Assembly (NCBI RefSeq): GCF_036641015.1 | Contig: NZ_JAVWFO010000010.1 | Span: 1-39,998, forward strand | From: Anaerorhabdus sp036641015 | Lineage (GTDB): Bacteria; Bacillota_I; Bacilli_A; Erysipelotrichales; Erysipelotrichaceae | Length of the DNA stretch: 39,998 nt | Direction of reading: 5' to 3' | Shown: one piece after another, positions 15,878-24,601 of the stretch | Layout: every line of letters starts with the position of its first letter | Position numbering within the stretch: position 1 is the first letter of the stretch | The notes under the pieces: generated by a model | Databases searched by the model: none | Seen by the model: the letters and a program-made list of their open reading frames with translations, nothing else | What the model was told of the DNA's origin: nothing | Translations under genes and position numbers: made by a program

Positions 15878-17797
15878 ATGGCGAATAATCAACATTATGA
15901 TGCAGATAGTATACAAGTCTTAGAAGGCTTAGAAGCAGTTAGAAAAAGACCAGGGATGTATATTGGATCTACTGATGGTAGAGGGTTACATCATTTAATT
16001 TGGGAAATTGTAGATAATGCTGTCGATGAAGCTTTAAATGGATTTGGAAATAAAATAACGATTACTCTTGAGAAGGGTAATATTTGTTGTGTAGAAGATG
16101 ATGGGCGAGGAATGCCAGTCGGTTTACATAAAAGTGGTAAAACAGCAGTGGAAGTTATTTTCTCAGTGTTACATGCTGGAGGAAAATTTTCTGCTGAAGG
16201 TGGATACAAGACATCAGGAGGATTACATGGTGTAGGGGCATCTGTTGTTAATGCATTAAGTGAATGGGTAGAGGTTACTGTCGCAAGTGATGGAAAACTT
16301 TATCAAATGCGTTTTGAAAATGGTGGTAAAAAAGTTAGCAAACTTGAAGTTATTGGTAAGTCTAGTAAGACTGGTTCTAAGGTTAGATTTAAACCTGATT
16401 CAACAATATTCTCTACAATTGATTTTAATTACAAATCAGTTTGTGAAAGAGCGCAAGAAACGGCTTTCTTATTAAATGGAATTACAATGTTTGTTAATGA
16501 CGAACGACATGATAAAAAAGAAATCTATCATTATGATAATGGATTAACAGCATTCTTAGATTATTTACATGAAGATCGTGATGTATTACATGATCCTGTT
16601 TGTTTTAATGGGGAATTTAAAGGAATACAAGTAGATTGTGCATTTCAATACACTGATTCTTATCAAGAGAATACGTATAGTTTTGTAAATTTAGTTAGAA
16701 CTCCGGATGGAGGAACTCATGAAATAGGATTCAAGTCTGCAATTACAAAAGCTTTTAATGATTATGCACGTAAGATGGGTTTATTAAAAGAAAAAGATAA
16801 AAACTTTGAAGGAAATGATGTGCGTGAGGGATTAACGTCTATCATATCGGTATCAGTTCCAGAGAACTTATTACAATTTGAAGGACAAACTAAAGGCAAA
16901 CTTGGCACAGCTGAAGCAAAACCAGCAGTAGAGAATACTGTTTTGGAAAAGATGACATATTTTCTTGAAGAGAATAAAGATTTATCAACGGCATTGATTA
17001 AAAAAATGCAAAAGGCAGCACTTGCACGAGAAGCAGCACGTAAAGCACGTGAGGAAGCTCGTAAAGGAAAGAAAACAGGTAAAACTGAAAAAATTCTTTC
17101 TGGAAAGTTGTCTCCTGCACAATCAAAAGATAGTGCACGTAAAGAATTATTCTTAGTAGAAGGAGATTCAGCTGGTGGTAGTGCTAAACAAGGTAGAGAT
17201 TCTAAATATCAAGCAATCTTACCTTTACGTGGTAAAGTATTGAATACAGAAAAATGTTCTATGATTGATATTGAACGTAATGAAGAATTAAATACTATTA
17301 TTCATGCACTAGGAGCAGGAGTAGGTCCTAGCTTTGAAGCCAAAGATAGTAACTATGGTAAAGTAATCATCATGACCGATGCGGATACAGATGGTGCACA
17401 TATTCAAGTTTTACTTTTAACATTCTTTTATCGTTATATGCGTCCTTTAGTAGAAGAGGGAATGGTATACATTGCATTACCTCCACTATATAAAGTAAGC
17501 AAAGGCAAAGAAACTACTTATTGTTATACCGATGAAGAACTTAATGAAGTAAGAACTAAATGGGGCAAAGTAGAATTACAAAGATATAAAGGGTTAGGAG
17601 AAATGAATGCAACCCAATTGTGGGATACAACAATGGATCCTGAACAACGTACTTTAATCCAAGTAACTATAGAGGATGCAGTAATTGCTGAAAGACGTGT
17701 TTCAGTGCTTATGGGTGATAAGGCTAATCTTCGTCGTGATTGGATTGAAGAAAATGTTGCCTTTACCCTTGAGGATACATTTAAGGTGGTAGACTAA
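15878..17797 (+). CDS. parE: DNA topoisomerase IV subunit B
   Basis: ATPase subunit of topoisomerase IV, which unlinks daughter chromosomes. The 639-residue protein has the GHKL ATP site (EIVDNAVDEA with Glu43 and Asn47; DDGRGMP; GGLHGVGASVVNAL), a transducer domain, and a TOPRIM domain with LVEGDSAGGSAKQGRD near residue 428 and the metal-binding MTDADTDGAHI near 498. Ends of type IIA B subunits are normal. Start ATG 15878 follows GGTGGG. It overlaps parC by one base (TAATG). GyrB is the alternative, but plsY-parE-parC order and the absence of dnaN/recF neighbours favour ParE. Confidence 0.94.
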   Translation: MANNQHYDADSIQVLEGLEAVRKRPGMYIGSTDGRGLHHLIWEIVDNAVDEALNGFGNKITITLEKGNICCVEDDGRGMPVGLHKSGKTAVEVIFSVLHAGGKFSAEGGYKTSGGLHGVGASVVNALSEWVEVTVASDGKLYQMRFENGGKKVSKLEVIGKSSKTGSKVRFKPDSTIFSTIDFNYKSVCERAQETAFLLNGITMFVNDERHDKKEIYHYDNGLTAFLDYLHEDRDVLHDPVCFNGEFKGIQVDCAFQYTDSYQENTYSFVNLVRTPDGGTHEIGFKSAITKAFNDYARKMGLLKEKDKNFEGNDVREGLTSIISVSVPENLLQFEGQTKGKLGTAEAKPAVENTVLEKMTYFLEENKDLSTALIKKMQKAALAREAARKAREEARKGKKTGKTEKILSGKLSPAQSKDSARKELFLVEGDSAGGSAKQGRDSKYQAILPLRGKVLNTEKCSMIDIERNEELNTIIHALGAGVGPSFEAKDSNYGKVIIMTDADTDGAHIQVLLLTFFYRYMRPLVEEGMVYIALPPLYKVSKGKETTYCYTDEELNEVRTKWGKVELQRYKGLGEMNATQLWDTTMDPEQRTLIQVTIEDAVIAERRVSVLMGDKANLRRDWIEENVAFTLEDTFKVVD

Positions 17798-20328
17798 TGG
17801 CAAAGAAAAAAATAGAAGAGAAAAAAGAAACGATATTTTTACCTATGCCTCTTGAGGATATTATGGGTGATCGTTTTGGTCGTTACTCAAAATATATTAT
17901 TCAAGAACGCGCACTACCAGATGCTAGAGATGGATTAAAACCAGTACAAAGACGTATTTTATTTGCGATGTACAATGATGGAAACGTATTTGAGCGTGCT
18001 CACCGCAAATCAGCAAAAACAGTAGGTCTTGTAATTGGTAATTATCATCCACATGGTGATAGTTCAGTTTATGAAGCAATGGTACGTATGTCACAAAGTT
18101 GGAAAGTACGCGTTCCACTTATAGATATGCATGGTAATAATGGATCTATTGATGATGATCCAGCTGCAGCGATGCGTTATACGGAAGCACGTTTATCAAA
18201 AGTATCAAGTACAATGATGTTGGATATTGATAAAGAAACAGTAGAATTTTCACCAAACTTTGATGATACAATTGAAGAACCAACTGTTTTACCAGCACGC
18301 TTTCCTACGCTATTAGTTAATGGTGCGACAGGTATTGCTTCAGGGTATGCAACAAACATTCCACCATCAAACTTAAGTGAAGTAGTGGATGCGACCGTTT
18401 ATCGTTTGCAAAATCCAGAATGTTCACTTGAGGAAATTATGGAGGTAATGCCCGGTCCTGATTTTCCTACAGGAGGAATTGTCCAAGGTAAAAAAGGTAT
18501 TGAAGAAGCTTACCGTAGTGGTAAAGGAAGAATTGTTGTACGTGGTAAAGCTTATATAGAAGAAGCTAAAACAATTAATCAAATTATTATCACAGAAATT
18601 CCATATGAAGTAATTAAAATGAACTTAGTTAAGAAGATGGATGATATTCGTTTATCAAAAGACATTGATGGAATTTTAGATGTTCGTGATGAATCAGATA
18701 GAAATGGATTACGAATTGTCGTTGATTTAAAGAAAGATACTGATGCTAATTTGGTATTAAATTATTTATATAAAAATACTGATTTACAAGTTTACTATAA
18801 TTTTAATGTTGTTGCGATAGTAGAAAAAAGACCGATGCAACTGGGGTTACTACAATGTTTAGATGCATTTGTAAGATATCGTCAAGATGTGGTATTACGT
18901 AGAAGTCGTTATGAACTTAATAAGATGGAAGCTCGTTGTCATATTTTAGAGGGATTAATGAAGGCTGTATCCGTAATGGATGAAGTGATTGAAATTATTC
19001 GTAAATCAAAAGATAAAGCAGATTCTAAACTAGGATTATGTAAAGCATTTGGATTTACTGATATACAAGCTGAGGCAATTGTTAATTTGCGATTATATCG
19101 TTTAAGTTCAACTGATATTATTCAATTACGTGAAGAGTTTGCTCAACTTGTAAATGAAATGGAAATCACAAAAACAATTTTAGAAGATAAGAATGTTTTA
19201 AGAAGTACTATTGTTAAAGAATTAAGAGAAGTTAAAAAAGAATATGGCGATGAACGTCGTACTGAAATTCAAGATGAAGTTGAAGAAATAGTAATTGATA
19301 AACTTAGTATGATTACAAATGAAAGAGTAATGATTACAATATCTCGTGATGGATATGTAAAACGTGTATCATTACGTTCATATACTGCAAGTGAGGGTCA
19401 GTTAACAGGTATTAAAGAAGGTGATCAACTGATTGGTGCTTTAGAAGTTGATACTTTAGATACTATCTTATTGTTTACTTCAAAAGGTAATTATGGTTAT
19501 TTACCAGTTTATCAAATGGAAGAAGCAAAATGGAAAGATGTAGGCTCACATGTAAATAACATCATGAAAATTGATGCAGATGATAAGATTATTAATGCGA
19601 TAGCTGTTAAGAATTTTAATACATATGCTTGGGTTGTTACAATCAGTGCATCTGGTAACATAAAGAAGACTCCTATTAATCAATGGGTAGTTCAAAGAAA
19701 CAATAAAGTTATGCCTGCGATGAAACTAAAAGCTAAAGATGAAATGTTAAAGGCGTTCTTAGTATATGATAATCAAGAAATTGTGTGTATGAGTCAAACT
19801 GGTTTCTGTACCCGTTATCCAGCGGATGTAGTACCTAGTACAAATACAAGATCACAAGGTGTTAAATCGATGAATTTTGGTAAAGATGATTGTCTTGCTA
19901 CAGCATGTGTTTTACCGGATGAAAATCATAGTTTACTTGTCTTGTGTGAAAAAGGACAAATGAAACGATTAAGAACACCTGATATCCTTACTACATCGCG
20001 TACTGTAAAAGGTGAAATGATTTGTAAAAAGGTAAAGAGTAATCCTTCTACTATAAGTTATGCTCAAGCAGTAATACCTTATGATGAATGTGTATTCTTA
20101 GATCAAGAACGATATATTCTTCAAGCGAAAGATGTTCCACTTATGGCAAAAGATGCTACATTCTCAAATCCAATTTCATTTAAAAATGGCTGGTACTTTG
20201 TAAAAGGTATTGAAGAATGTAAGATAATTGATGGACCAATGGATGATTTACTAACCATGGATCAAAGTGCTGAAATTGAAGAAAAAGTACATAATGATTA
20301 CGAAATGATTGACTTATTTGAGGACTAG
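17797..20328 (+). CDS. parC: DNA topoisomerase IV subunit A
   Basis: DNA cleavage-religation subunit of topoisomerase IV. The catalytic tyrosine is Tyr128 in AAMRYTEARLS. The winged-helix part carries PVQRRILFAM and HPHGDSSVYEA. In that quinolone-resistance region Ser89 and Glu93 stand at the positions of E. coli ParC Ser80 and Glu84, so the allele looks quinolone-sensitive. The C-terminal third forms the beta-pinwheel (repeats such as DGYVKRVSL and SGNIKKTPI). 843 residues, normal length. The start codon shares one base with the parE stop. The stop codon lies within the terminator stem. Confidence 0.94.
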   Translation: MAKKKIEEKKETIFLPMPLEDIMGDRFGRYSKYIIQERALPDARDGLKPVQRRILFAMYNDGNVFERAHRKSAKTVGLVIGNYHPHGDSSVYEAMVRMSQSWKVRVPLIDMHGNNGSIDDDPAAAMRYTEARLSKVSSTMMLDIDKETVEFSPNFDDTIEEPTVLPARFPTLLVNGATGIASGYATNIPPSNLSEVVDATVYRLQNPECSLEEIMEVMPGPDFPTGGIVQGKKGIEEAYRSGKGRIVVRGKAYIEEAKTINQIIITEIPYEVIKMNLVKKMDDIRLSKDIDGILDVRDESDRNGLRIVVDLKKDTDANLVLNYLYKNTDLQVYYNFNVVAIVEKRPMQLGLLQCLDAFVRYRQDVVLRRSRYELNKMEARCHILEGLMKAVSVMDEVIEIIRKSKDKADSKLGLCKAFGFTDIQAEAIVNLRLYRLSSTDIIQLREEFAQLVNEMEITKTILEDKNVLRSTIVKELREVKKEYGDERRTEIQDEVEEIVIDKLSMITNERVMITISRDGYVKRVSLRSYTASEGQLTGIKEGDQLIGALEVDTLDTILLFTSKGNYGYLPVYQMEEAKWKDVGSHVNNIMKIDADDKIINAIAVKNFNTYAWVVTISASGNIKKTPINQWVVQRNNKVMPAMKLKAKDEMLKAFLVYDNQEIVCMSQTGFCTRYPADVVPSTNTRSQGVKSMNFGKDDCLATACVLPDENHSLLVLCEKGQMKRLRTPDILTTSRTVKGEMICKKVKSNPSTISYAQAVIPYDECVFLDQERYILQAKDVPLMAKDATFSNPISFKNGWYFVKGIEECKIIDGPMDDLLTMDQSAEIEEKVHNDYEMIDLFED

Positions 20329-20349
20329 AAGAAATTCTAGTCTTTTTCT
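20323..20349 (+). terminator. Rho-independent terminator of parEC with GAAA tetraloop
   Basis: GACTAGAA and TTCTAGTC form a perfect 8-bp stem capped by a GAAA tetraloop, followed by TTTTTCTT. The parC stop TAG (20326-20328) is part of the 5' arm. Confidence 0.85.
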
Positions 20350-20357
20350 TATTATGC

Positions 20358-20385
20358 TTGACAATACGATACAAAATGATATCAT
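20358..20385 (+). promoter_or_regulatory. Promoter of the SPFH-RHH operon
   Basis: Perfect -35 TTGACA (20358-20363), 16-base spacer, -10 TATCAT (20380-20385, 5/6). The -10 is embedded in the first of two palindromes, so this strong promoter is probably repressible. Confidence 0.7.
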
Positions 20386-20395
20386 TATGATATCA
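20377..20395. promoter_or_regulatory. Candidate operator: two tandem TGATATCA palindromes
   Basis: TGATATCA occurs at 20377-20384 and again at 20388-20395, separated by TTA, an 11-base period (about one helical turn). The first copy covers the -10 and the second the probable transcription start. Ribbon-helix-helix repressors such as Arc and MetJ bind tandem short symmetric boxes, and an Arc-like protein is encoded in this operon. Autoregulation is inferred. Confidence 0.5.
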
Positions 20396-20412
20396 ACAAG
20401 GAGGATCAATAT

Positions 20413-21387
20413 ATGATCAATCAAGAAAATAGAGAAGAAAAAATATTACACCCAATGAATGGTATTCCAATGTTACTAGGATTATTAGCAGGTATTGTTA
20501 TTATGATAGGAATATTTGCTTATGGATGTGTTATTGGAAATGCATTTCTAATAGTTCCTGGAATAGTCTTTGGATTTATTATTTTTCCAATTATGTTGGG
20601 TGGGTTAAAAGTAATTAACCCAAATGAAGCTTCTGTTTACACTTTATTTGGTAATTATTATGGAACAATAAACAAGGCTGGTTTTTATTGGATTAATCCA
20701 TTCTGTGGAGCATTCAATAATACACAATTAAATAACAACTCTGTGTCTTTAGATGAAAAAGATTCTGGAACTAAAGTAAATGTTAACTTAGGTTTTTCAA
20801 AGAAAGTATCTTTAAAAGCTATGACATTAAACAATGATAAACAAAAAGTAAACGACTGCGAAGGTAATCCAATTGAGATTGGAGTTATCGTTATTTGGAA
20901 AGTAGTAAATGCTACAAAAGCTGTTTTTGAAGTAGATAACTATATTCGTTATATTTCAACACAATGTGATGCATCAATTCGTCAAGTAGCTCGTCAATAT
21001 CCATATGATATTTCTGATGAAGGCGATGAAAAATCATTGCGTGGTTCTTCACAAGAAGTTGCTGTTGAACTTCAAAAAGAAATTCAAAAAAGAGTTGAAT
21101 TTGCAGGTATTGAAATACTAGAAGCAAGAATTGCTCACTTAGCATATGCACCAGAAATAGCTGCAGCTATGTTGCAACGCCAACAAGCAACTGCAATTAT
21201 TGCAGCAAGACAAAAAATTGTTGAAGGTGCTGTAGGTATGGTTGAAATGGCACTTAATAAACTAAGTGAAAACAATATTGTTGAATTAGATGATGAAAGA
21301 AAAGCACAAATGGTTTCAAACTTACTCGTTGTTCTATGTGGAAACAAAGACGCTCAACCTATTGTGAATAGTGGAACAATATATTAA
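20413..21387 (+). CDS. SPFH (band 7) domain membrane protein
   Basis: Member of the SPFH/prohibitin/flotillin superfamily, membrane-anchored scaffold proteins that form large ring assemblies. The 324-residue protein has two N-terminal hydrophobic segments (about 17-37 and 43-63) and the SPFH domain start KVINPNEASVYTLFGNYYGT. The domain continues through VNLGFSKK, GVIVIWKVVNATKAVFEVDNY and RQVARQYPYD. A helical C-terminal part with AGIEILEARIAHLAYAPEIAAAM leads into helices. GGAGG precedes the ATG. The downstream gene overlaps its stop by one base (TAATG). This form of SPFH protein commonly sits before a small Arc-like gene in Firmicutes; its function is unknown. Confidence 0.88.
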   Translation: MINQENREEKILHPMNGIPMLLGLLAGIVIMIGIFAYGCVIGNAFLIVPGIVFGFIIFPIMLGGLKVINPNEASVYTLFGNYYGTINKAGFYWINPFCGAFNNTQLNNNSVSLDEKDSGTKVNVNLGFSKKVSLKAMTLNNDKQKVNDCEGNPIEIGVIVIWKVVNATKAVFEVDNYIRYISTQCDASIRQVARQYPYDISDEGDEKSLRGSSQEVAVELQKEIQKRVEFAGIEILEARIAHLAYAPEIAAAMLQRQQATAIIAARQKIVEGAVGMVEMALNKLSENNIVELDDERKAQMVSNLLVVLCGNKDAQPIVNSGTIY

Positions 21388-21560
21388 TGGCTGAAAAAAA
21401 AGACGGAAAGAAGCCAATTCTCCTTCGTTTGTCCCCAAGTCTTTGGGAAGAAATAAATAGATGGGCAGAAGATGATTTCCGTTCAATAAATGGACAAATC
21501 GAGTATATACTAACTGAGGCAGTTAAGAAAAAGAAAAAAAATAAAAAAGAAGATATTTGA
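21387..21560 (+). CDS. Small Arc-like ribbon-helix-helix DNA-binding protein
   Basis: A 57-residue protein whose start ATG shares a base with the stop of the SPFH gene. The sequence begins MAEKKDGKKPILLRLSPSLW, with a short strand KPILLRLS before two helices (LWEEINRWAEDD and SINGQIEYILTEAVKK). This is the plan of Arc/MetJ-type RHH proteins, where the strand enters the major groove. It has a highly basic lysine-rich tail. Translational coupling to an SPFH protein is the main context. It could repress its own operon through the tandem palindromes at 20377-20395, or act with the SPFH scaffold; neither is shown. Confidence 0.82.
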   Translation: MAEKKDGKKPILLRLSPSLWEEINRWAEDDFRSINGQIEYILTEAVKKKKKNKKEDI

Positions 21561-21563
21561 AGG

Positions 21564-21600
21564 ATAGTCTTACCCATAATGGGTAGGACTATTTCTTGTT
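21564..21600 (+). terminator. Rho-independent terminator of the SPFH-RHH operon
   Basis: A 13-bp stem (ATAGTCTTACCCA with TGGGTAGGACTAT, one T-G pair) and a 3-nt loop are followed by TTCTTGTT. It begins four bases after the RHH stop. Confidence 0.82.
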
Positions 21601-21638
21601 AATAACATAAATAGTTTAATGAATAATATATATCTAGT

Positions 21639-21666
21639 TTATCAAACTGTTTTCTAGTAATATAAT
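21639..21666 (+). promoter_or_regulatory. Promoter of the MazG-like gene
   Basis: TTATCA (4/6), 16-base spacer, perfect TATAAT at 21661-21666. The start is near 21673, and GAGGTG precedes the ATG at 21688. Confidence 0.6.
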
Positions 21667-21687
21667 AAGTAAGTGTTGAGGTGAATT

Positions 21688-22002
21688 ATGGATAAAATAG
21701 TAGATGAAATCAAGGAATTTGTTGAAGAGAGAGATTGGACACAGTTTCATACTCCTGATTGTTTAGCAAAGTCAGTTAGTATTGAAGCAGGTGAATTGCT
21801 TGAATGTTTTCAATGGAATAATGACTATGATAGAGAGCATGTATTAGAAGAATTAGCGGATGTAATGTGCTATTGTCTTCAAATGTGTATTGCACTAAAT
21901 GTTGATCCTGAAGAAATCATTCATTCAAAAATGCTTAAAAATGCAAAAAAATACCCTGTAGACAAAGCTAAGGGTAATGCGAAAAAGTATACAGAACTAT
22001 AA
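21688..22002 (+). CDS. MazG-like nucleotide pyrophosphohydrolase
   Basis: Small all-alpha NTP pyrophosphohydrolase of the MazG / RS21-C6 type, which converts (d)NTPs to monophosphate and pyrophosphate and is thought to clear abnormal nucleotides. The 104-residue single domain has the metal-binding pattern EAGELLECFQW (ExxE near residues 33-39) followed by EELADV (ExxD, Glu55 and Asp58). The C-terminal KNAKKYPVDKAKGNAKKY is typical of the iMazG/dCTPase branch. GAGGTG lies before the ATG. It has its own promoter. Its stop codon abuts the stop of the convergent HAD gene with no base between. Confidence 0.9.
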   Translation: MDKIVDEIKEFVEERDWTQFHTPDCLAKSVSIEAGELLECFQWNNDYDREHVLEELADVMCYCLQMCIALNVDPEEIIHSKMLKNAKKYPVDKAKGNAKKYTEL

Positions 22003-22650
22003 TTATTTAAGATAGTTAATGACTTCTGTAAAGTCGGAGAATTCTACATCGAGTAGTTCTTCGATTTTTTCATTTTTAGTAACGCAGTCTTCGATAAAAC
22101 CGGCAGTAGCATTGGCAGCTTTTGCTGCTAGTAAGCCCATTAGTGAATCTTCTAGAACTAATGTTTCATCTGGAGAAACATTAAGTTTATCCATAACTGT
22201 TGTGAATATTTCAGGATTAGGTTTCTTATGGGTTATCATATCTCCACATAGAATCGTATCGAATTCGATTTTACGTGACATATGATCGAGTAACATCATA
22301 ACGTAATTTAAATGGCTACTTGATGCAATTGCAATAAGTATTTGATGACTTTCGCAATAATCAAGTAATTCATATAATCCTTTTTTTACAAGTGCATCCT
22401 TTTGACTTTGGGCACCCTCTGTAATATTTGCTAGTCTTAACTTTAATACAGTTTCAATATTATCAAAGATGATAGGGTATTGTTTTAAAGTAGGGGTTGC
22501 ATATTCTAAACCTGTTCCACATATTCCGTTCCAGAATTCTTGGTTTAAATGAATGCCATGATTAAGGGCATAGTCCTCATATGCTTTTTTAGCTAAACGC
22601 TCGGTATCAAACATTGTTCCATCACAATCAAATATTACACATTTTATCAT
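22003..22650 (-). CDS. HAD superfamily hydrolase, beta-phosphoglucomutase-like
   Basis: Haloacid dehalogenase-type phosphatase or phosphomutase with a helical C1 cap. The nucleophile motif FDCDGTMFDTE gives Asp8 and Asp10. Motif II is IAIASSS, the lysine of motif III is in KKPNPEIF, and motif IV is VLEDSLMGLLAAKAA. The frame extends upstream to a TTG at 22668, but ATG 22650 with AAAGGG about ten bases upstream is better, giving 215 residues. Usual substrates of this subgroup are sugar phosphates or other small phosphate esters; no specific one can be assigned. It is divergent from yqeG and abuts the MazG-like gene at its 3' end. Confidence 0.88.
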   Translation of the reverse strand: MIKCVIFDCDGTMFDTERLAKKAYEDYALNHGIHLNQEFWNGICGTGLEYATPTLKQYPIIFDNIETVLKLRLANITEGAQSQKDALVKKGLYELLDYCESHQILIAIASSSHLNYVMMLLDHMSRKIEFDTILCGDMITHKKPNPEIFTTVMDKLNVSPDETLVLEDSLMGLLAAKAANATAGFIEDCVTKNEKIEELLDVEFSDFTEVINYLK

Positions 22651-22718
22651 TAGTAATTGCCCTTTCAAAGTTTTACAAGAACTATTATATCTAATACCTA
22701 ATAAAAAGCAAAATAGTG

Positions 22719-22724
22719 TATAAT
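22719..22724 (+). promoter_or_regulatory. -10 element of the yqeG operon promoter
   Basis: Perfect TATAAT preceded by GTG, 20 bases before the yqeG start. I could not find a convincing -35 in the AT-rich sequence upstream. Confidence 0.4.
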
Positions 22725-22744
22725 AATACCATGGAGCGTGAGCA

Positions 22745-23278
22745 ATGATAGATAACTATTTTTTACCTACGATGTATATAAGAAACTATCAGGATTTAGA
22801 CCTTGATTCACTTGTTAAAAAGGGGATTAAAGTTTTTGTAATTGATGTTGATAATACATTGATTTCGCATGAGGTGAGTGACTTAGATAGTAAGGCAATC
22901 GCTTTTATTCATGAAATCCAAAATCATGGAATGATTCCTGTAATTATATCTAATAATGTGAAGAAACGTGTTGAAGAGGTCGCAAGACAAGGATCATGTG
23001 ATTACTTTAGTTTTGCATTAAAACCATTAAAATATAAATACAAACAGCTATTAAAGCGATATAATTGTACTCCTAATGAAGTCATTACATTAGGGGATCA
23101 ATTAATAACTGATGTATTAGGGGGAAATCGTATGAAATTTAATACGATTCTACAAGATCCTATATCTAAGAAAGATAATACTTCGGGTAAGGTAACTAGA
23201 TTTATAGAAACAAAAGTATTTAAACATTTAGAAAAACAAGGTAAATGGAGGAGAAATAAATATTATGACTGTATGTAA
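22745..23278 (+). CDS. yqeG: YqeG family HAD-IIIA phosphatase
   Basis: HAD-IIIA type phosphatase (177 residues), the first gene of the conserved yqeG-yqeH-...-yqeM operon in Firmicutes. Motif I is FVIDVDNTLI (Asp34, Asp36), motif II has the IISNN serine, and motif III/IV is ITLGDQLITDVLGGNRM. The N-terminal LPTMYIRNYQDLDLDSL and the KPLKYKYKQLLKR segment are characteristic of YqeG. It relates to mitochondrial PGP phosphatase Gep4, so phosphatidylglycerophosphate dephosphorylation is a reasonable idea; pgsA, which would supply that substrate, lies 11 kb away. It overlaps yqeH by 14 bp. Confidence 0.92.
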   Translation: MIDNYFLPTMYIRNYQDLDLDSLVKKGIKVFVIDVDNTLISHEVSDLDSKAIAFIHEIQNHGMIPVIISNNVKKRVEEVARQGSCDYFSFALKPLKYKYKQLLKRYNCTPNEVITLGDQLITDVLGGNRMKFNTILQDPISKKDNTSGKVTRFIETKVFKHLEKQGKWRRNKYYDCM

Positions 23279-24314
23279 GGGATGTGGCATTGAACTACAA
23301 TATATTAATCCTAAAGAATTAGGATATAGTCCAAAAGAAAATAGCGAATACTGTCAACGTTGTTTTAGATTAATGCATTACGATGACTTAGTTATATCAA
23401 TGAAATCAGGTATAGATCCAGATGTAGTTTTAGAAAGAATAAATTCAATGGAAGGTTTAATTCTATGGGTTGTTGATTTATTTGATTTTGAGGCAAGTAT
23501 GATTGATGGATTGAATCGTCATTTAATGGGTAGAGATATTGTTATGGTTGCGACTAAGCGAGATTTATTACCGGAGACACTTGGTAATGAAAAGATTTCT
23601 AAATTTATTTTTGGACGTTTAAAGGAATTAAATATTCAAATTCAAGGGTTAGTTGTTACAGGTAAGAATATTCAAGAGGGTGTTGAAGAGGTATATCATG
23701 CATGTGATGTACTTGCGCAGGGTAGAGATATCATTGTAATGGGTAAAGCTAATGCAGGTAAGAGTACATTATTGAATGCGATGTTTAATAAAAATGTATT
23801 AACAAGTTCTAGATACCCTGGGACAACATTGGATTTTAATAAGATTGATATGAATGGATATACATTTATTGATACGCCAGGTCTTGAAGGCAATATGACA
23901 ATGTTAATGGCGATAGATGAGAAGGATCTAAAAACAATACTTCCAAGCCGTCGCTTAAAACCATTAGTATTCCAATGTAGAGATAACCAAAGCTTTGCGA
24001 TTGGTGGTTTGGCTAGAATTGATTTAATAGGTTGTGATCATGCGTCAATTGTTTTCTATACATTTGATGAATGTCCTATACATAGAGGTAAAGTAGATGG
24101 TGCAGATGAGAGATGGGAAAACCATTATGGAACACTTTATACACCAGTCCCAGTAGTAAAAGATTTTACAAAAACAAAGACACAAAAGATTTATGACAAG
24201 ATGGATATAGTAATTGATGGACTTGGTTGGGCTAGTATTAGTGGCAACATTAGCGAAATTGTTGTATCATATCCAAGAAATGTACATGTTACGTTTAGAA
24301 AGGCAATGATGTAA
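23265..24314 (+). CDS. yqeH: Ribosome biogenesis GTPase YqeH
   Basis: Circularly permuted GTPase needed for 30S subunit assembly. An N-terminal zinc finger has Cys4 and Cys7 (VCKGCG) and Cys30 and Cys33 (YCQRC). The G motifs come in permuted order: G4 TKRDLLP first, then G1 GKANAGKST (about residue 157), then G3 DTPGLEG. The C-terminal RNA-binding region follows. The 349 residues are normal. GGAGGAGAAA precedes the ATG. In Bacillus aroE follows yqeH; here yhbY follows directly with a TAATG overlap. Confidence 0.96.
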   Translation: MTVCKGCGIELQYINPKELGYSPKENSEYCQRCFRLMHYDDLVISMKSGIDPDVVLERINSMEGLILWVVDLFDFEASMIDGLNRHLMGRDIVMVATKRDLLPETLGNEKISKFIFGRLKELNIQIQGLVVTGKNIQEGVEEVYHACDVLAQGRDIIVMGKANAGKSTLLNAMFNKNVLTSSRYPGTTLDFNKIDMNGYTFIDTPGLEGNMTMLMAIDEKDLKTILPSRRLKPLVFQCRDNQSFAIGGLARIDLIGCDHASIVFYTFDECPIHRGKVDGADERWENHYGTLYTPVPVVKDFTKTKTQKIYDKMDIVIDGLGWASISGNISEIVVSYPRNVHVTFRKAMM

Positions 24315-24601
24315 TGTTAACAGGAAAACAAAAAAGTTATTTAAGAAGTTTAGGAAATACAAGAAGAGCATTATTCCAAATAGGAAAAGAAGGGTTATCT
24401 TATAATCTATATAGAACTATTGAAGATTCATTAGAAGCACATGAACTAGTAAAGGTTAGTGTTCTTAAAACATGTGACACCGATTTTAAAGAATTAGCGT
24501 TTGATTTAGCTATGAACACACATAGTGAAGTAGTACAAACAATTGGCCGTACAATTTTATTGTATCGCGAAAGTAAGGAAGCAAAAATCTTATTGCCATG
24601 A
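24314..24601 (+). CDS. yhbY: YhbY family RNA-binding protein (CRM domain)
   Basis: A 95-residue single CRM-domain protein that associates with pre-50S particles. The sequence opens LTGKQKSYLRSLGNTRRALFQIGKEGLS, with the GNxR-type loop and the GKEG turn of the family, and ends in VQTIGRTILLYRES, the usual last strand. The start shares a base with the yqeH stop, and the next gene overlaps its stop as ATGA. Confidence 0.94.
   Translation: MLTGKQKSYLRSLGNTRRALFQIGKEGLSYNLYRTIEDSLEAHELVKVSVLKTCDTDFKELAFDLAMNTHSEVVQTIGRTILLYRESKEAKILLP

Noticed and set aside
15878..20328. GyrB/GyrA instead of ParE/ParC
   Set aside because: The plsY-parE-parC neighbourhood matches Bacillus topoisomerase IV, and no dnaN/recF genes are nearby. 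A residual doubt remains without a tree.
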